DNA of 64,000 bases from Impatiens glandulifera. Taxonomy: Eukaryota > Streptophyta > Magnoliopsida > Ericales > Balsaminaceae. A program made the translations under genes and the position numbers. Numbering within the stretch: the first letter of the stretch is position 1; each line of letters begins with the position of its first letter. Below the pieces are notes generated by a model. The model was given only the letters and a program-made list of their open reading frames with translations. It did no database searches and was not told the origin of the DNA. The stretch lies in the NCBI RefSeq assembly GCF_907164915.1, contig NW_025919491.1, positions 1 through 64,000 on the forward strand, written 5' to 3'. Below are positions 11,648 through 23,403 of this stretch, piece after piece.

Positions 11648-14600
11648 GATTCAGTTTGGTATCTGGACAGCGGTTGTTCTAGACACATGACTGGAGATAG
11701 ACGTCTTTTAACTGAAATAACAGATTGTTCATGTCCTAAAATCACGTTTTGTGATAACAGGAAGGGTAAGACCATTGGTAAGGGTAAGATTATCCATGGT
11801 AATCTAACCATTACCAATGTGCTACTTGTGAAAACATCTGTTATAATATGATCAATATTAGTCAATTATGTGATAATGGATTTTCTATTAATTTTCAAAC
11901 TAATGCATGCCTTGTTAAGGATCAACAGGGTAATATTATGTTGACCGGAAGTAGGGTAGGAAACTTTTATAAGATGAACTGGAAAAATAATATATCTGAT
12001 CCCATATGCATGATTGCCAAAAATGTTCAAAACTGGCTATGACATAAGAGATTAAATCATCTTAATTTTAAAACCATTATCAACATCTGTTCGCATAATC
12101 TTCTGTTTGGTTTAACTAATATGCATTTTTCAAAGGACAAAGTTTGTCCTGCTTGCCAATTAGGCAAGAAGAGAAAATCGTCGTTCAAAAGTAAAGGGAA
12201 ATCTCAATCCAACCGGTGCTTGGAACTTTTACATATGGATCTTTTCTGTCCAATTCCTGTAAAGATCTTGGGAGGAAAGAGGTTCACCATAGTCATTATT
12301 GACAAATTTTCACGATTTACGTGGGTAGTGGTTTTGCAATCTATGGATAACACGGATGAGAATTTGATTAAGATCCTTAGAAGAATTCAAAATCAAAAAT
12401 CTTTAAGAATTGTTTCAATTAGAAGTGATCGGGGAACCGAGTTCACCAACAGATGCCTAACTTCCTATCTTGAGGAGTCCGGTATTAAACATGAGTTGTC
12501 TAGTGCCAAAAGTCCACAACAAAATGGTATTGCTGAGAGAAGAGTCAGGATACTGAAGGAAACATCGAGATCTATGCTTGTTCAATCAAATGTTCTTCAG
12601 AAGTTTTGGGTAGAACCCATAAATACAACATGTTATACACAAAATCGGTCAATAATTAATAAACGCTTTGACAAAACACCTTATGAATTGTTTTATGGAA
12701 GAATTCCTATAGTTTCCTATTTTCGAGTATTCGGGTGTAAGTGCTTTATTCATAACAATGGGAAAGAGTATTTGACCGCTTTTGATGCTAAAGTAGATGC
12801 TGGAATCATGTTAGGATGCTCCTTAGTCAATAAGGTTTTTAGAGTATACAATAATCGAACTCAAACTATTGAGGAATCCTTCCATGTTGTTTGTGATGAA
12901 TCTGTTGAAAACAATTTTATTGATCCCATCGATCTTGCTAACAGATTAGAAGCGATAAGTCTTGAATCTAATAGTGACGATGAAGCCCCTATTCAAAATA
13001 ATTATTCATCTGATAAAGTGGCTGATCTGGTTGAGAATAAACCAGATTTCTAAACTTCCGGTCAACAGGTTATTGAAAGTTCGGACGTCGCGGGGCCATC
13101 TGATCAGACATCTAACTCTTTAGGAACAAACTTCAGATGGAATAGAAATAATCCACCAGAATTGATAAATTGTAATCCTAACTCTCCTCGTAGGACAAGA
13201 CATCAATTGTTGGATGCAATGGCTAACTCCACATTTATTTCTCAAATTGAACCTAAGAAAATTGGTGAAGAAGTGCTTGATTCAGATTGGATCAATACTA
13301 TGCAATAGGAGTTAAACCAATTTGTGGGAAATAAAGTGTGGCATCTAACTCCAAGGTCGAGTAATCAATCGGTTATTGGAACTAGATGGGTTTTTCGAAA
13401 CAAGCTTAGTGAAATGACTTAGTTGTAAGAAACAAAGCCTGATTGGTTGCTCAATGATACAAACATGAGGAAGGAATTGACTTTGATGAGTCATTCGCAC
13501 CTGTAGCTAGACTTGGGGAAATCAGAATCTTCCTGGCTTATGCATCATTTAAAAATTTCAAAGGTTTTTTCAAATGGATGTGAAAAGTGCATTTTTAAAT
13601 GGTACTTTAAATGAAGACGTTTATGTTGAACAACCTCCTAGTTTTCAAGATCATACTTTACCAAATCATGTTTCTAAACTTGACAAAGATTTATATGGTT
13701 TGAAACAAGCTCCCAAAGCTTGGTATGATACTTTGACTAAATTTTGTTTGACCATGACTTTACTATTGACTCAGTTGACAAAACACTGTTTAGATTTGTT
13801 AAAGACTCTCATATTCTGCTTGTTCAAGTATATATCGATGATATTATATTTAGGTTAACTAACCCCAAAGTATGTGATATATTTTCCAAGATGATGCAGG
13901 ACAGATTCGAGATGAGTATTATGGGAGAATTAACTTTCTTCCTTGTGCTTCAAGTTCGTCAACTAGAGAAAGCAAATTTTATCAACCAAGCTAAATACAC
14001 CAAGGAGCTATTAAAGAAATTCGGAATGGAGAGTTGCTCGGTTGCAGCCACTCCAATGAGCTCTTCCAGTAAGTTATACAAAGATGAAGGTGGCCAGAGT
14101 GTGGACATCACTGCCTATAGAGGTCTTATCATCTCTTTACTCTATCTTACTGTCAGTCGGTCAGTCATAAAGGTCGTTGTGGGTGTCTGTGGAAGACTCC
14201 AGGTTAATCCTAAACTATCTCACTTTGTTGTTACTAAGTGAATCTTTAAATATTTAAAGGGCACTCAAAATGTGGGACTATGGTATCCGAAGAATTCTAG
14301 TTTCAATTTAACAAGTTTCTCATATGCATATTATGTAGGTTGCAAGATTGATCGAAAAAGCACTAGTGGAACTTGCCAATTCCTTGGTGATCGTTTGATT
14401 TCTAGTTCAACAAGAAGTAGACATCGGTTGTCAGCTGGTAGTTACTGCTCTCAACTCTTGTAGATTCAACAACAGTTGAGAGATTATGGAATCAAAGTAG
14501 AAGAATCTCCAATTTTTTTGGGACAACACAAGTGCAATTGCAATCACCTACAATCTAGTTCTGCACTCTCGGACAAAGCACATCGAAATCAGACATTCTT

Positions 14601-14746
14601 TCATCCGAGAACATGTTAGTCAGAAGCATATTTATCTTGAATATGTCCCAACAGATCAACAAATGGTAGACGTGTTCACGAAGCCATTACTCGAGACTAT
14701 GTTTTATCACTTTAGAAATATTTTAGGACTTGTTGATCTTGACTGA
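11648..14746 (+). pseudogene. Element A pol (protease, integrase, RT, RNase H), broken
   Basis: In order: protease [13 protein letters not shown] (11660s); integrase zinc region with the tryptophan before HKRLNH changed to a stop near 12040; integrase core at 12121-13053 with HMDLF, RSDRGTEF and AERRVR; RT with [10 protein letters not shown] at 13572 and VYIDDIIF at about 13830 after a frameshift; RNase H pieces at 14272-14463; and the DVFTKPLLE ending before a TGA at 14744-14746. Domain order protease-integrase-RT-RNase H defines Ty1/copia. Many stops and shifts show it is inactive. Confidence 0.9.
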
Positions 14747-15218
14747 TTTATTTGAACTGATGATGCACAAATTGAGGGGGAATTGGTTGTTTAAAAGTGA
14801 CTAGATAGACGTGTATAGACAAAGGTCTTCATCGGTCTAGTGGATCAGTCGTCTAAAGAATGTTCTTACTTAGACGTGTATTTGTTTAAGCAGTCTATGC
14901 TCTCAGACTGGATAAATGTCTTGGTTTAAAACCGATGCAAGTTAGATGTTTGAGTCTAGTAAAAGTTTAGACGTCTGTAAGACAAGAGAAGTTGGAGGCT
15001 CATGTCAAACCAAACACACGTCTAACAAGTGATGTTTAAGCGTAATAAGACGCCCGAAGTCTTATAGACTTCTGGATGCCTGTAAGACATGCGTGATTAG
15101 ACGCCCGCATTTAATAGACTACTGCGTCTAATAAACACCTATCGAACTTAGAGGGAAAGAATGTGAACGGTAAGTTCATATAATCATTACTTTTAGTTAT
15201 CATACGTCATCCTTTTCC
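14747..15218 (+). other. Element A spacer between pol and the accessory gene
   Basis: Non-coding; rich in AGACG/CGTCTA words related to those in the LTR array. The only other signal is the promoter-like end at 15219. Confidence 0.5.
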
Positions 15219-15226
15219 TATAAAAG
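15219..15226 (+). promoter_or_regulatory. TATA box before the element A accessory gene
   Basis: TATAAAAG, 91 bp before the ATG at 15310. The spacing matches the TATA boxes before the accessory genes of C1 and C2. Confidence 0.5.
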
Positions 15227-15309
15227 AAATGGTCAGATTCAAACACACTCAATATCTCTGCGGTAAATCTTCGCCTCTCTCTCAAAGAAATCTTCCCGTC
15301 TCTCTCGAA

Positions 15310-16120
15310 ATGGGCTCTCTTTTGCCATCCACCCTTCAAATAGATTTTGATTATGTGTCCATGTTATTGATTCCTGAAATGGTCGCCATGTTTGAATCCC
15401 TCAAAGTGTCAGGCCTTGAAAAATTCCTCAAGGCTCCTATCATCATTCACGAACCGGAGGTTCGGTTCGTGAATTCTTTAAATATGGAGGCTGATATGAC
15501 AATAGGCTTGTCGTAGAATTTTTTTCCGATGATATCGCTTGCTTCACTAAAGAATCCTTCGCTCGATTCTTCAATCTTCCGACCGAAGGGCTGTCTTAGT
15601 TCCTTATATCTTCTGAGGAAATCCTGTCCAAGATGGAGCTGCCTTCTCCGACACTACTCGTGATGGAATTGTCGTTCCTGTCAAATCTCACAGACTTAGG
15701 TCCGACCTGAAAGCTGAGTTTTCCCTGCCTTCTTGGCCAAGGGATTTTCCAACTCATACTTGAAGATGGTCTTCGAGATAATGATTACTATCACTAAATC
15801 ATGGGTATGCTGCCCAGCTTAACATGCTCCTTCCAACTTTCATGTCAAATGAAGGGGGACCTGGGATCCTAATCAAATCCTCTAGAATCTTGAACTATCA
15901 AAGAGTTCTTGACTATGACATCCAGGCAAGAAGGCTTAAGATCAAGAAAAGAAATTGGGAGATCTTTATGGCCGAAAGTGATTAGTAGGAATTTATCGCT
16001 CTCGATGATGTTAAAAAGGAGGAAATGAAATGTCCTTAGGCCCAGGGGGAACTAAGGGTTGAAGGGATAGAAAAAGACCCAATCTTTTTGTTGTTTTTGG
16101 GAAATTTTTTATTATGTTAT
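15310..16120 (+). pseudogene. Element A accessory gene, decayed member of the C-family ORF-a/b/c group
   Basis: Starts MGSLLPSTLQIDFDY and carries VSGLEKFL, the counterpart of DTGLQYFL in C2 ORF-a. After a frame change it shows SFARFFNLPTEGL near 15560-15595, equivalent to FGRCFSLPKQG in ORF-a and FATLFNLPKEG in ORF-b. Later codons are disrupted by several stops up to about 16120. It lies 3' of pol just as in C1 and C2. Function is unknown. Homology to the C-family genes is read directly from the shared motifs and is fairly secure; the 3' limit is approximate. Confidence 0.7.
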
Positions 16121-16230
16121 CTCCTCAATTGAAAGTATGAATATATGATCTTTTGTTACTACTTTGCTGTTTAACAATTGTAATTATGCTTATTTGACTT
16201 AAATGCCTTTAACTAAGTTTTAACATCATC

Positions 16231-16242
16231 AAAAAGGGAAAT
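16231..16242 (+). other. Element A polypurine tract
   Basis: AAAAAGGGAAAT immediately before the 3' LTR start TGTTGGGTC at 16243. Confidence 0.8.
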
Positions 16243-17283
16243 TGTTGGGTCAAATTATTTTAACTAAAATAATTATGAGAATAATCTTATTCGATGTCGA
16301 CTTTATTTTGATGAATTGGTAATCAAAACATAGTTGTGAATAAAAGCTAAATTTGTCTATTTGTTCCTATGCAGGCGCATCAAACTTTGTTAATTTTGAC
16401 GTGGTCTAAGCTGGATAAATAGACGTGTTACGAAGTTAGACGTTGAGGTCTAACTCCATTAGACATGGTAGTCTAATGGAAAACGTAGTTAGACGTTAGC
16501 GTCTAACTCCTTCAGACAAGTAAGAAGTGATACGTAGTTAGACATTGTAGTCTAAAAGATACATAATTAGACGTTCAGGTCTAACTCTAGTAGACGTGGT
16601 AGTCTAATGGGAAATGTAGTTAGACATTGGCGTCTAATTCCTACAGACAAGTCTGAAGGGATGCGTAGTCAGACGTTGCAGTATAACAGATATGTAGTTA
16701 GACGTTGAGGTCTAACTCCATTAGACGTAATAGTCTAACGAAAACATAGTTAGACGTTGGCGTCTAACTCCTTCAGACAAGTCTGAAGTGATACGTAGTT
16801 AGATGTTGCAGTTTAATATATACGTAGTTAAACGTTGAGGTCTAACTCTATTAGACGTGATACTCTAATAGGAAACGTAGTTAGACGTTGACGTCTAACT
16901 CCTTCAGACAAGTCTGAAGGGATGCATAGTTAGACACTACAGTCTAACAGATACATAGTTAGACGTTGAGGTCTAACTCTATTAGACGTGGTAGTCTAAT
17001 GGGAGACGTAGTTAGACGTTGGCGTTTAACTCCTTCAGACAAGTCTGAAGGGATGCGTAGTTAGACGCTGCAGTCTGACTCCATCAAACTTGTTGGTCTA
17101 ATAAAACATGTACTTAGATGTCGACGTCTAACTCCCCTAGACTATACAGTCTAATGGAGCATATTTAATTCCTCGCTTCAGCAGTCGTTTGAAGTTAGCA
17201 TACGTCTACCCACGATCAACTAGATGTCTATTACTCTGCTCCACTCACTCCTACGTAGTCTGACAAACTTGCTAATTGTATCC
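16243..17283 (+). repeat. Element A 3' LTR, left part
   Basis: Matches 8646-9685 of the 5' LTR, including five repeat units (markers at 16509, 16640, 16770, 16901 and 17032). It breaks at 17284, where a TGTTAGGATCGGG end of a minus-strand B-family LTR begins. Confidence 0.9.
16430..17110 (+). repeat. 131-bp tandem array in the A 3' LTR
   Basis: Same hairpin-word units as 8850-9540, with 130-131 bp spacing and the same copy number of five. Confidence 0.88.
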
Positions 17284-18816
17284 TGTTAGGATCGGGATCG
17301 TCAATAGGGACTGGGGTCCAACTATCAAAGAACGCTTACACACATATCATTTGATACTAACCCTGTTAGAGAATAATATTGGTCTCTATTCTTTGTAAGT
17401 TGTCACAAACTTTTGAACCGAGTTCTAGTGCGGATGTGTTTGTTCTAACTTGAAGCAACGAATGCTCGGTTTAGATGATACAAAAAGTAAAGAACACAAG
17501 ATACAAAGACTGTTTATGGATGTTCAGAGTAAACTCTCCTACGTCACCCCTTCTTCTCGCCCTCGAGAAGGATACTCTTCTCAACCGTAAGAAGAATACT
17601 CACTAGAAAACTTTGGTTTGAATAAAATGCTTATACAAACCCAGTCGGACAACCAGGACTTAAAACACTGCCTGTTTCGGAACTCCTAACACGCATAACA
17701 CTTTTTGATAGAGACTTTATAAAATTACAAAGAACACACAATGATGGAGAAGTGATACAATGAATTTCGGTATAAAACTACTTCTCATAGAGATATGTTG
17801 AAACAAAAGCTTGGATATATTTGTATAGAGAGAGTATTTTGTTAAAAAGGGAACCAGATCTTCAAGTCTTCTCTAAAACGTGTTGAAAACACCCCCTTTT
17901 GCAAGCTACAACGGACATGTAACAATCAAATTTGCTTCATAGGAAACTAGTCTTTGTTTGATTGACTGAGTTTCAGAATAGTTCATCAAGGAGGATCCTG
18001 TTTGATCTCGTCTATACTTGGATGATAATAAGCCAAGAATTCATTATTGAAGTCTGTTGTACCAGGAACATTCATTGCAAAAATTTTACTTAATCTTGGT
18101 AGTCTTTTTTATGTCTGGATCTGCTGCTGTGTCAGACTGCACATCCCAAATGATGATAAACTGCTTTGTCAGACTGTCCATAAAAGATTTTTATATCGGA
18201 TGCCATATTTGAATAATAACCAGTTCTCATTTAATTTGGAGTTGAGATTGATTAAATACGGGGAAGTGCTTATCCAGATTACTTGAGAAAGTACCGAATG
18301 CATTTCATACTGGAGCGCTTATTAATACTGAATGTATTTAATACCGGAGCGCCTATTAAATACCGAATGCATTTAATACTAGAGCGCCTCTTAAATACCG
18401 AATCTGGAGATACTACGTATCTGGGGATATAACCGATTCTGGGATACTATAGGATCTGGAGATATAACCGATTTTGAAGATATAGTCGCTTCTGAGATAC
18501 TACTGAATCTAGAGATACTACCGAACCGATATCCACTACCAAACAGATCTACAACAGAACCGATTGCGCCGTCTTTATAAAGCTGACTCTACTTACGAAC
18601 TGATCTACTACCGAACCGATTGCACCGTCTTTATAAAGTCGATTTCATTACCGAACCGATCTCCACTCTTCAATCGGTTGGACTACCGGTTGCGCCGTAT
18701 TTTATAAAACCGAAGTCGGACTACCGATCCGCTTCGTGCATTCTACCGACTTTCCTACATGGAAATTTCATTATTTTCTCAACTTCTTTGAAATAAAAAA
18801 ACTCTAATTACTATTT

Positions 18817-18887
18817 GCAGCTGGTGAAATTCAAACTCTGGTCACCCGTGTGACAGACAGGAGTACTAACCACTACACTACAACACC
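18817..18887 (-). other. tRNA-Asp-like segment, copy 1 of the duplicated LTR
   Basis: On minus it reads GGTGTTGTAGTGTAGTGGTT, then a CCTGTCTGTCAC anticodon region with GTC (Asp) and GGGTGACC. This copy keeps the D-arm A-box-like sequence well; its B-box region is AGTTTGAATTTC. It lacks a convincing acceptor stem. Confidence 0.62.
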
Positions 18888-19467
18888 TTGTTGTTATATT
18901 TAAAAATATTAATATACTTGATTAAACTTAGTAGTTATATATATATAGTTTAACTTATATATTTAATTGAACTTAGTTTTATCCATTCATTGTTAAAACT
19001 TTTCATAAATATCAATCTCATTTAATATCGGAGCGCCTATTAAATACCGAATGCATTTAATATTGGAGCGCCTCTTAAATATCGAATCTGGAGATACTAC
19101 TGATCTGGGGATATAACCGGTTCTAGGATACTACAGGATCTAGAGATATAACCGGTTCTAAGATACTACCAAATATGGAGATACTCCCGAACCGATATCC
19201 ATTACCGAACCGATCTCCACTAACGAATCGATTGTGTCGGCTTTATAAAGCCGACTCCACTACCGAACCGATTGCGCCGTCTTTATAAAGTCGATTTCAT
19301 TACCAAACCGATCTCCACTACCTAACCGATCGGACTACCGGTTGCGCCATCTTTTATAGAACCGAAGTCGGACTACCAATCCGCTTCTTGCATACTACTA
19401 ACTTGCCTACATGGCAATTTATGTATTTTCTTAACTTCCCTGAAATAATAAAACTCTAATATTTTTT

Positions 19468-19538
19468 GCAGCTGGTAAGATTCGAACCCTAGTCACCCGT
19501 GTGACAGACAAGAGTACTAAACACTATATTACAACATC
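19468..19538 (-). other. tRNA-Asp-like segment, copy 2 of the duplicated LTR
   Basis: On minus it contains the anticodon region CTTGTCTGTCACACGGGTG with GTC, and a perfect pol III B-box core GGTTCGAATC. The D-arm part is more mutated than in copy 1. Confidence 0.62.
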
Positions 19539-19683
19539 TTGTTGTTATCTTTAAAAAATTAATATACTTGATATGACTTAGGAGTTATATATATATATAT
19601 TTTAACTTATATATTTAATTGAACTTAGTTTTATCCATTAATTATTAAAAAATTTCATAAATTCTAACCATTAAATTCTATCA

Positions 19684-19700
19684 ATTTCTCCCTTTTTGAT
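19684..19700 (-). other. Polypurine tract of the truncated B-family element
   Basis: Minus-strand AATCAAAAAGGGAGAAAT directly before the LTR start at 19683. Confidence 0.7.
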
Positions 19701-19750
19701 TATTTAAACTAAATATTCAAAACTTGGTAATTTTATAATTGTTGGCTAGT

Positions 19751-20152
19751 TTCTTACACTTACTGATTTCTATCATCTTTCAAGTTCAAGTGAGAAAGAA
19801 TCAAAACACTGTCTAGCTGAGAGATATTATTGATAATATTGTAAGTTGAACAGAGGTTGTTCTGTTCAATAGAGTGTTAGCTAGTTCACTAAACTATATT
19901 TGATTTAAAGAGTTTAATGAAATCCTTCCGGTTGTGGAAGAAGGGGTGACGTAGGTGGGCTTTCTACGAACATCCATAAACAATCTGCTGTGTTCTTTAC
20001 TTTCTTTTTTTCATCTTTCATTGATTTAAAACTTCAAATCCCTAACAATAGAAAGAGATATTAATCCCTAACAGAATTTCTATCAAATCGTTTATCATAA
20101 GCTGTTAACAATAGTCAAACCCTAGTCTTTACTGTAAACAATGATCGTATCA
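19751..20152 (+). repeat. Element A 3' LTR, right part
   Basis: Matches 9965-10412 of the 5' LTR, with a small deletion near 20045. It ends CGTATCA and is followed by the AATGG target duplication (20153-20157). Confidence 0.88.
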
Positions 20153-21419
20153 AATGGCTTCGGTATTAAATGAGGCGTGACTTTGGCATTTAAGAGGCGC
20201 TCCAGTATTAATGACTTCGGTATTAAATGAGGAATGACTTCGGCATTGAAGAGGCACTCTAGTACTAATGACTTCAGTATTAATTGAGGCATGAGGCGTC
20301 CGATATTAAATGAGTTTGATATTTAACACTTCGGTATTAAATGATTCCGGTATTAAATGGCTACGGCTTTTAATGAGTTCGGTATTAAATGATTCCGATA
20401 TTTAATAGGCGCTCCGGTATGAAATATACTGTATTTAAATTAGGACCGATTATTGGTTAAATGTAGCATTTAAACAAATGCTTTCCTCTACCTGAACAAT
20501 CTCAGCTCCAAATTGAGCATTCGTTATGAGTAGTTTGAAAAATCAGCTTTTATAACCTCAGACTGATTTGTTGCCATTTAAGTGCAAGTCTGATGAAGTC
20601 TTCTTGGGAGAAGATGTCTGTCAGCCTAATTCAGACTGCTAACTCATTAGAAGACAAAATGTATGTTGCATGCTCCTCGGAAATCATTAAACCAATTAAT
20701 GATTTTCTGGCTTATTACTATCCAAGTACAGACAAGATCAAATAAGATCTTCTCCATTGTACCATTCTGAATCCAAGAAATATTAAATGAGGACCGGTGT
20801 TCGTTGGAGAAAATATGACGGTTGTTGTGTGCTTTAGATATATAAGAAGATTAAAGGAAGAACAAAAGAAAAAGATTTGAAGATTAGAGCTCTCTTGTTA
20901 ATAAAAAACTCTCTCTCTACAAATATATTCAAGCTTTTGTTTAAGCATATTTTTTGTGTGTGAGAGTGTCTTCATGCTGAAAATTATTGTATCAAGTTCT
21001 TTGTAAGTTGATATAGTGTCTATCAACAAATGTTGTGTATGTTAGGAGTTCGATAGCAGGCAACAACTAAGTCCTGACTGTTCGACTAGGTTGTGTACAA
21101 GTGTGTTTTATTTAACCATATATTCTAGTGAATACTCTTCTCAAGGTTGATAAGTGTATCCTTCTCGAGTTTACTCCAAACATCCATAAAAAAAATCCTT
21201 GTTTTATATTATTTACTTTATGTATCATCCAAACCGATTATTTGATGCTTCAAGTTAAAACAAACACTTTCGTGCTTGAACTCGGTTCAATAGTTTGTGA
21301 CAATTTGCGAAGAATAGAGACCGATAGTAACCTCTAACAGGGTTACTATCAATCGGTGTGTGTGTAAGCGTTTAAACATTGTAAGACCCCAGTCTCCTTT
21401 GGCGATCGCGATCTTAACA
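20153..21419 (+). repeat. B1 3' LTR, right part
   Basis: Continues the B1 LTR after the AATGG duplication. It starts with diverged tandem words (CGGTATTAAATGAGG and AAGAGGCGCTCC, 20160-20420), shows a leader-like ATATAAGAAGATTAAAGG region near 20845, and ends GCGATCTTAACA at 21419. It is the reverse-complement counterpart of 17284-18340. Confidence 0.75.
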
Positions 21420-21483
21420 AAGGTTTATACTAATCTCAACAAAAATGGAGAGAAGGACATATACTAGGAAAAAGAAAAATGTA
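21420..21483. other. Short flank between B1 and LINE-2
   Basis: No feature seen; A-rich sequence possibly including the target site of LINE-2. Confidence 0.4.
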
Positions 21484-21782
21484 ATTTTTTTGGGAAATGG
21501 TTAAAACCATTTCATTAAAATCCCAAAAGTGGGAGGGTCGGAAATCAAATCTAGAAAAACCCTAGCTATGATTAAGGATGACAATTAAAAGACCCTAAAA
21601 AACTGATTAATAACATTCATACATTCTAAAAAACAGAGATTCTAAACAGAAAAGACTACATTCAAACATAGCCATCCCAGCCTGCGATTTTCGCATGCCA
21701 TATATTTTCATTGAGATGCATTCTTCCCCTTCCCATTCCTCTTCCTCTTCCTCTAATGATAAAAGGAGATTATATTGAAGAG
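21484..21782 (-). other. LINE-2 3' end and tail
   Basis: Read on minus: the end of ORF1 with a run of glutamates (GAGGAAGAGGAAGAGGAA), a vestigial ORF2 start, a 3' UTR and an A run. The last five bases before C1 (21778-21782, AAGAG) are its target duplication. Confidence 0.6.
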
Positions 21783-23061
21783 TGTTAGGATCTAGGTAGC
21801 CACTGGAGGACCGGGGGTTGGACCGGTTAGCGGTTCTCACTCGAAGGGTGGTGGTTAATCCGGTTAGAGATTAACACCGGGGTTTCAATACTACACAACC
21901 TGTCACAAACCCTTGAACTAGGTTCAAGCGCGGAAGAGGTTTGCTTTCAGGTTGAAGCGGTACACTTGTATGATAGACAGAATCGGTTTTAGATGATGGA
22001 GGTTTGAGATTTGATGGGTCGGTTTCGGTAATCTGGAAATTCGGCTTGGATAGAGTTAAGTTGGTTATAGCGGTACAGATCAGTTAGATAATGAAACCGG
22101 CAGACAGTAAATAACAAGACAGATTTTATGGATGTTCGGAGATAAGACTCCTTCGTCACCCCTTCCTCTCGAAACTTATTTACTGCTCGATAACAAGTAC
22201 AATCCAATCGAGACTTATTTACTGCTCGATAACACTCTTACAATTTACACCGAAATTGTAAAACACACTCTTTTAACTTTAGCACTTGGGCTTTCTTGAA
22301 CAACACAGTCTTATCACTTGTAGAATAAATGCTCTTAGAATTTCTCACTTGTCTCACTGTATGTTGCTTGTCCCACCTTTATTCTTCTTCAACTGCCCCT
22401 TTTATAGGTGAAATATGCCAACGGTCATATTTCACTTCCTTGAATCTGATTGGCTGAGCAGAGGTGCAGAGGTTCAGTGATTCAGTGATTCAGAGCCTGC
22501 GGTCATCTTTTCAGACCTGGCGGTCAACCTCAGACCTGGCGGTCTGTTCTTCCGGTGTGTAAGACAAACCTGCTAGGTTTGTCTTTTACTCAATGTAGGC
22601 ACTGTCTGTTAGACAGTTGTCTTTACTTGGAAGATCTCCTTTCTGACAGTTGTCTGTTATGACTGTTTTTCTGCAGCCTGCAGACTTTCCTCAGACTTGT
22701 ATGAATATGGAAGTGTTCAGTCTGTTCCTTTGGTATCATTCTCAACAGATACTTGAATTGTCTTCTTGTACTGGTCGGTCATTCGACTTAATCGGATGGC
22801 TTCCGGTACGAGTGATGTAACCGGACTTCTTCCGGTTATTCCTCTGTCTTGTGGCTGATCGGCTGTTTGATGATTCCGGTTTTAAGCTTTGGCCGATCCT
22901 TTCTTTGTGCGGTCATGTTCCAAGTATTCATGGTCGGTTTAGTAGCTTGACCGGCTAGTTTTCTTAGCCGGTTCTTTTGTTTGTCCGGTCCGGTTCCGTG
23001 TTCCTGCATGGAAGATTTATTTAAGTTAGGTTTATTTGAACCGGTCTGATTTTATCTAACA
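21783..23061 (-). repeat. C1 3' LTR (1279 bp)
   Basis: On minus it starts TGTTAGATAAAATC at 23061 and ends AGATCCTAACA at 21783. A TATA box lies at about 22402-22409 (CCTATAAAAGG on minus). Compared with the 5' LTR it lacks part of the GCGAGAAGGATATTCAC region near 22170, which is replaced by a repeat of the TTATTTACTGCTCGATAAC segment. Confidence 0.9.
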
Positions 23062-23403
23062 ATTTCTCCCTTTTTGATTATTTTATTTAAAATTATCAAA
23101 ACAATGTAAGTTTGCAAACGTAGGCCGGTTCTTTCTTTGACCGGATTTTTGAAAATGACTTGGGAGAATTTTTCGAAGAATTTGGAAAAGTTTTGAGAAA
23201 AATTTTGAGAAGAGTTTTGAAAAAGTCTTATCTTTTATCTTATCAATTTCTCCCTTTATGATTATTTTATTTAAAATTATCAAAACAATGTAGAAATGCA
23301 AAAGATAGCCGGTGTCCAAAAATAACTTTATATATAGATAACCGAAAATAAACAATAATATATATGAACATTAAGATAGGCATAGTTAAGAGAAGGAGAG
23401 CCC
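23062..23403 (-). other. C1 duplicated polypurine tract region
   Basis: Two polypurine tracts lie on minus: AAAAAGGGAGAAAT at 23062-23075 before the real LTR, and AAAGGGAGAAAT followed by TGATAAGATAAA near 23243-23260. The upstream copy is followed by an LTR-start-like sequence, as in C2. Confidence 0.7.

Larger units (their letters stand above)
18340..19670 (-). repeat. Two-copy tandem duplication of about 650-685 bp within a B-family LTR
   Basis: The segment from the GGAGCGCC/TTAAATACCGAA words through the tRNA-like part to TTTTATCCATT appears twice. Offsets are 684 bp at GCGCCTCTTAAATA (18384 and 19068) and 651 bp at the tRNA-like B-box region (18821 and 19472). The copies differ at many sites, so the duplication is old. 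Confidence 0.82.
17284..19750 (-). mobile_element. Truncated B-family element (LTR plus about 65 bp internal) inside the A 3' LTR
   Basis: Read on minus, it has internal sequence (19750-19684) with the polypurine tract AATCAAAAAGGGAGAAAT, then an LTR starting TGATAGAAT (19683) and ending CGATCCTAACA (17284). The LTR is homologous to 8281-8645 plus 20153-21419. It is 2400 bp because of an internal duplication. The rest of the element is deleted, together with about 280 bp of A's LTR, so no target duplication remains. Confidence 0.82.
8646..20152 (+). mobile_element. Complete but inactive copia element A, inserted in the B1 LTR
   Basis: The 5' LTR is 8646-10412, internal region 10413-16242, 3' LTR 16243-17283 plus 19751-20152. 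LTRs begin TGTTGGGT and end TATCA. Flanking AATGG at 8641-8645 and 20153-20157 is a perfect 5-bp target duplication, and joining the flanks restores a continuous B1 LTR. The primer site matches initiator tRNA-Met. Gag has lost its zinc knuckle, pol has stops and frameshifts, and the 3' LTR is split by a minus-strand B-family fragment that also removed about 280 bp. Confidence 0.93.
6951..21419 (+). mobile_element. Copia deletion derivative B1, split by element A
   Basis: Contains the C-terminal part of gag (6951-7850), then the last codons of RNase H (7920-8002), a polypurine tract and a 3' LTR (8281-8645 continuing at 20153-21419). Protease, integrase and most of RT are missing. The left end is cut at the LINE-1/telomere-like junction, so no 5' LTR is present. 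The same gag-to-RNase H junction recurs in the copy at 62712-64000, which marks a lineage and not a one-off deletion. The LTR starts TGATAG and ends TTAACA. Confidence 0.8.

Noticed and set aside
22370..22420. Host gene promoter (TATA box)
   Set aside because: It is the LTR promoter shared by all C-family LTRs.
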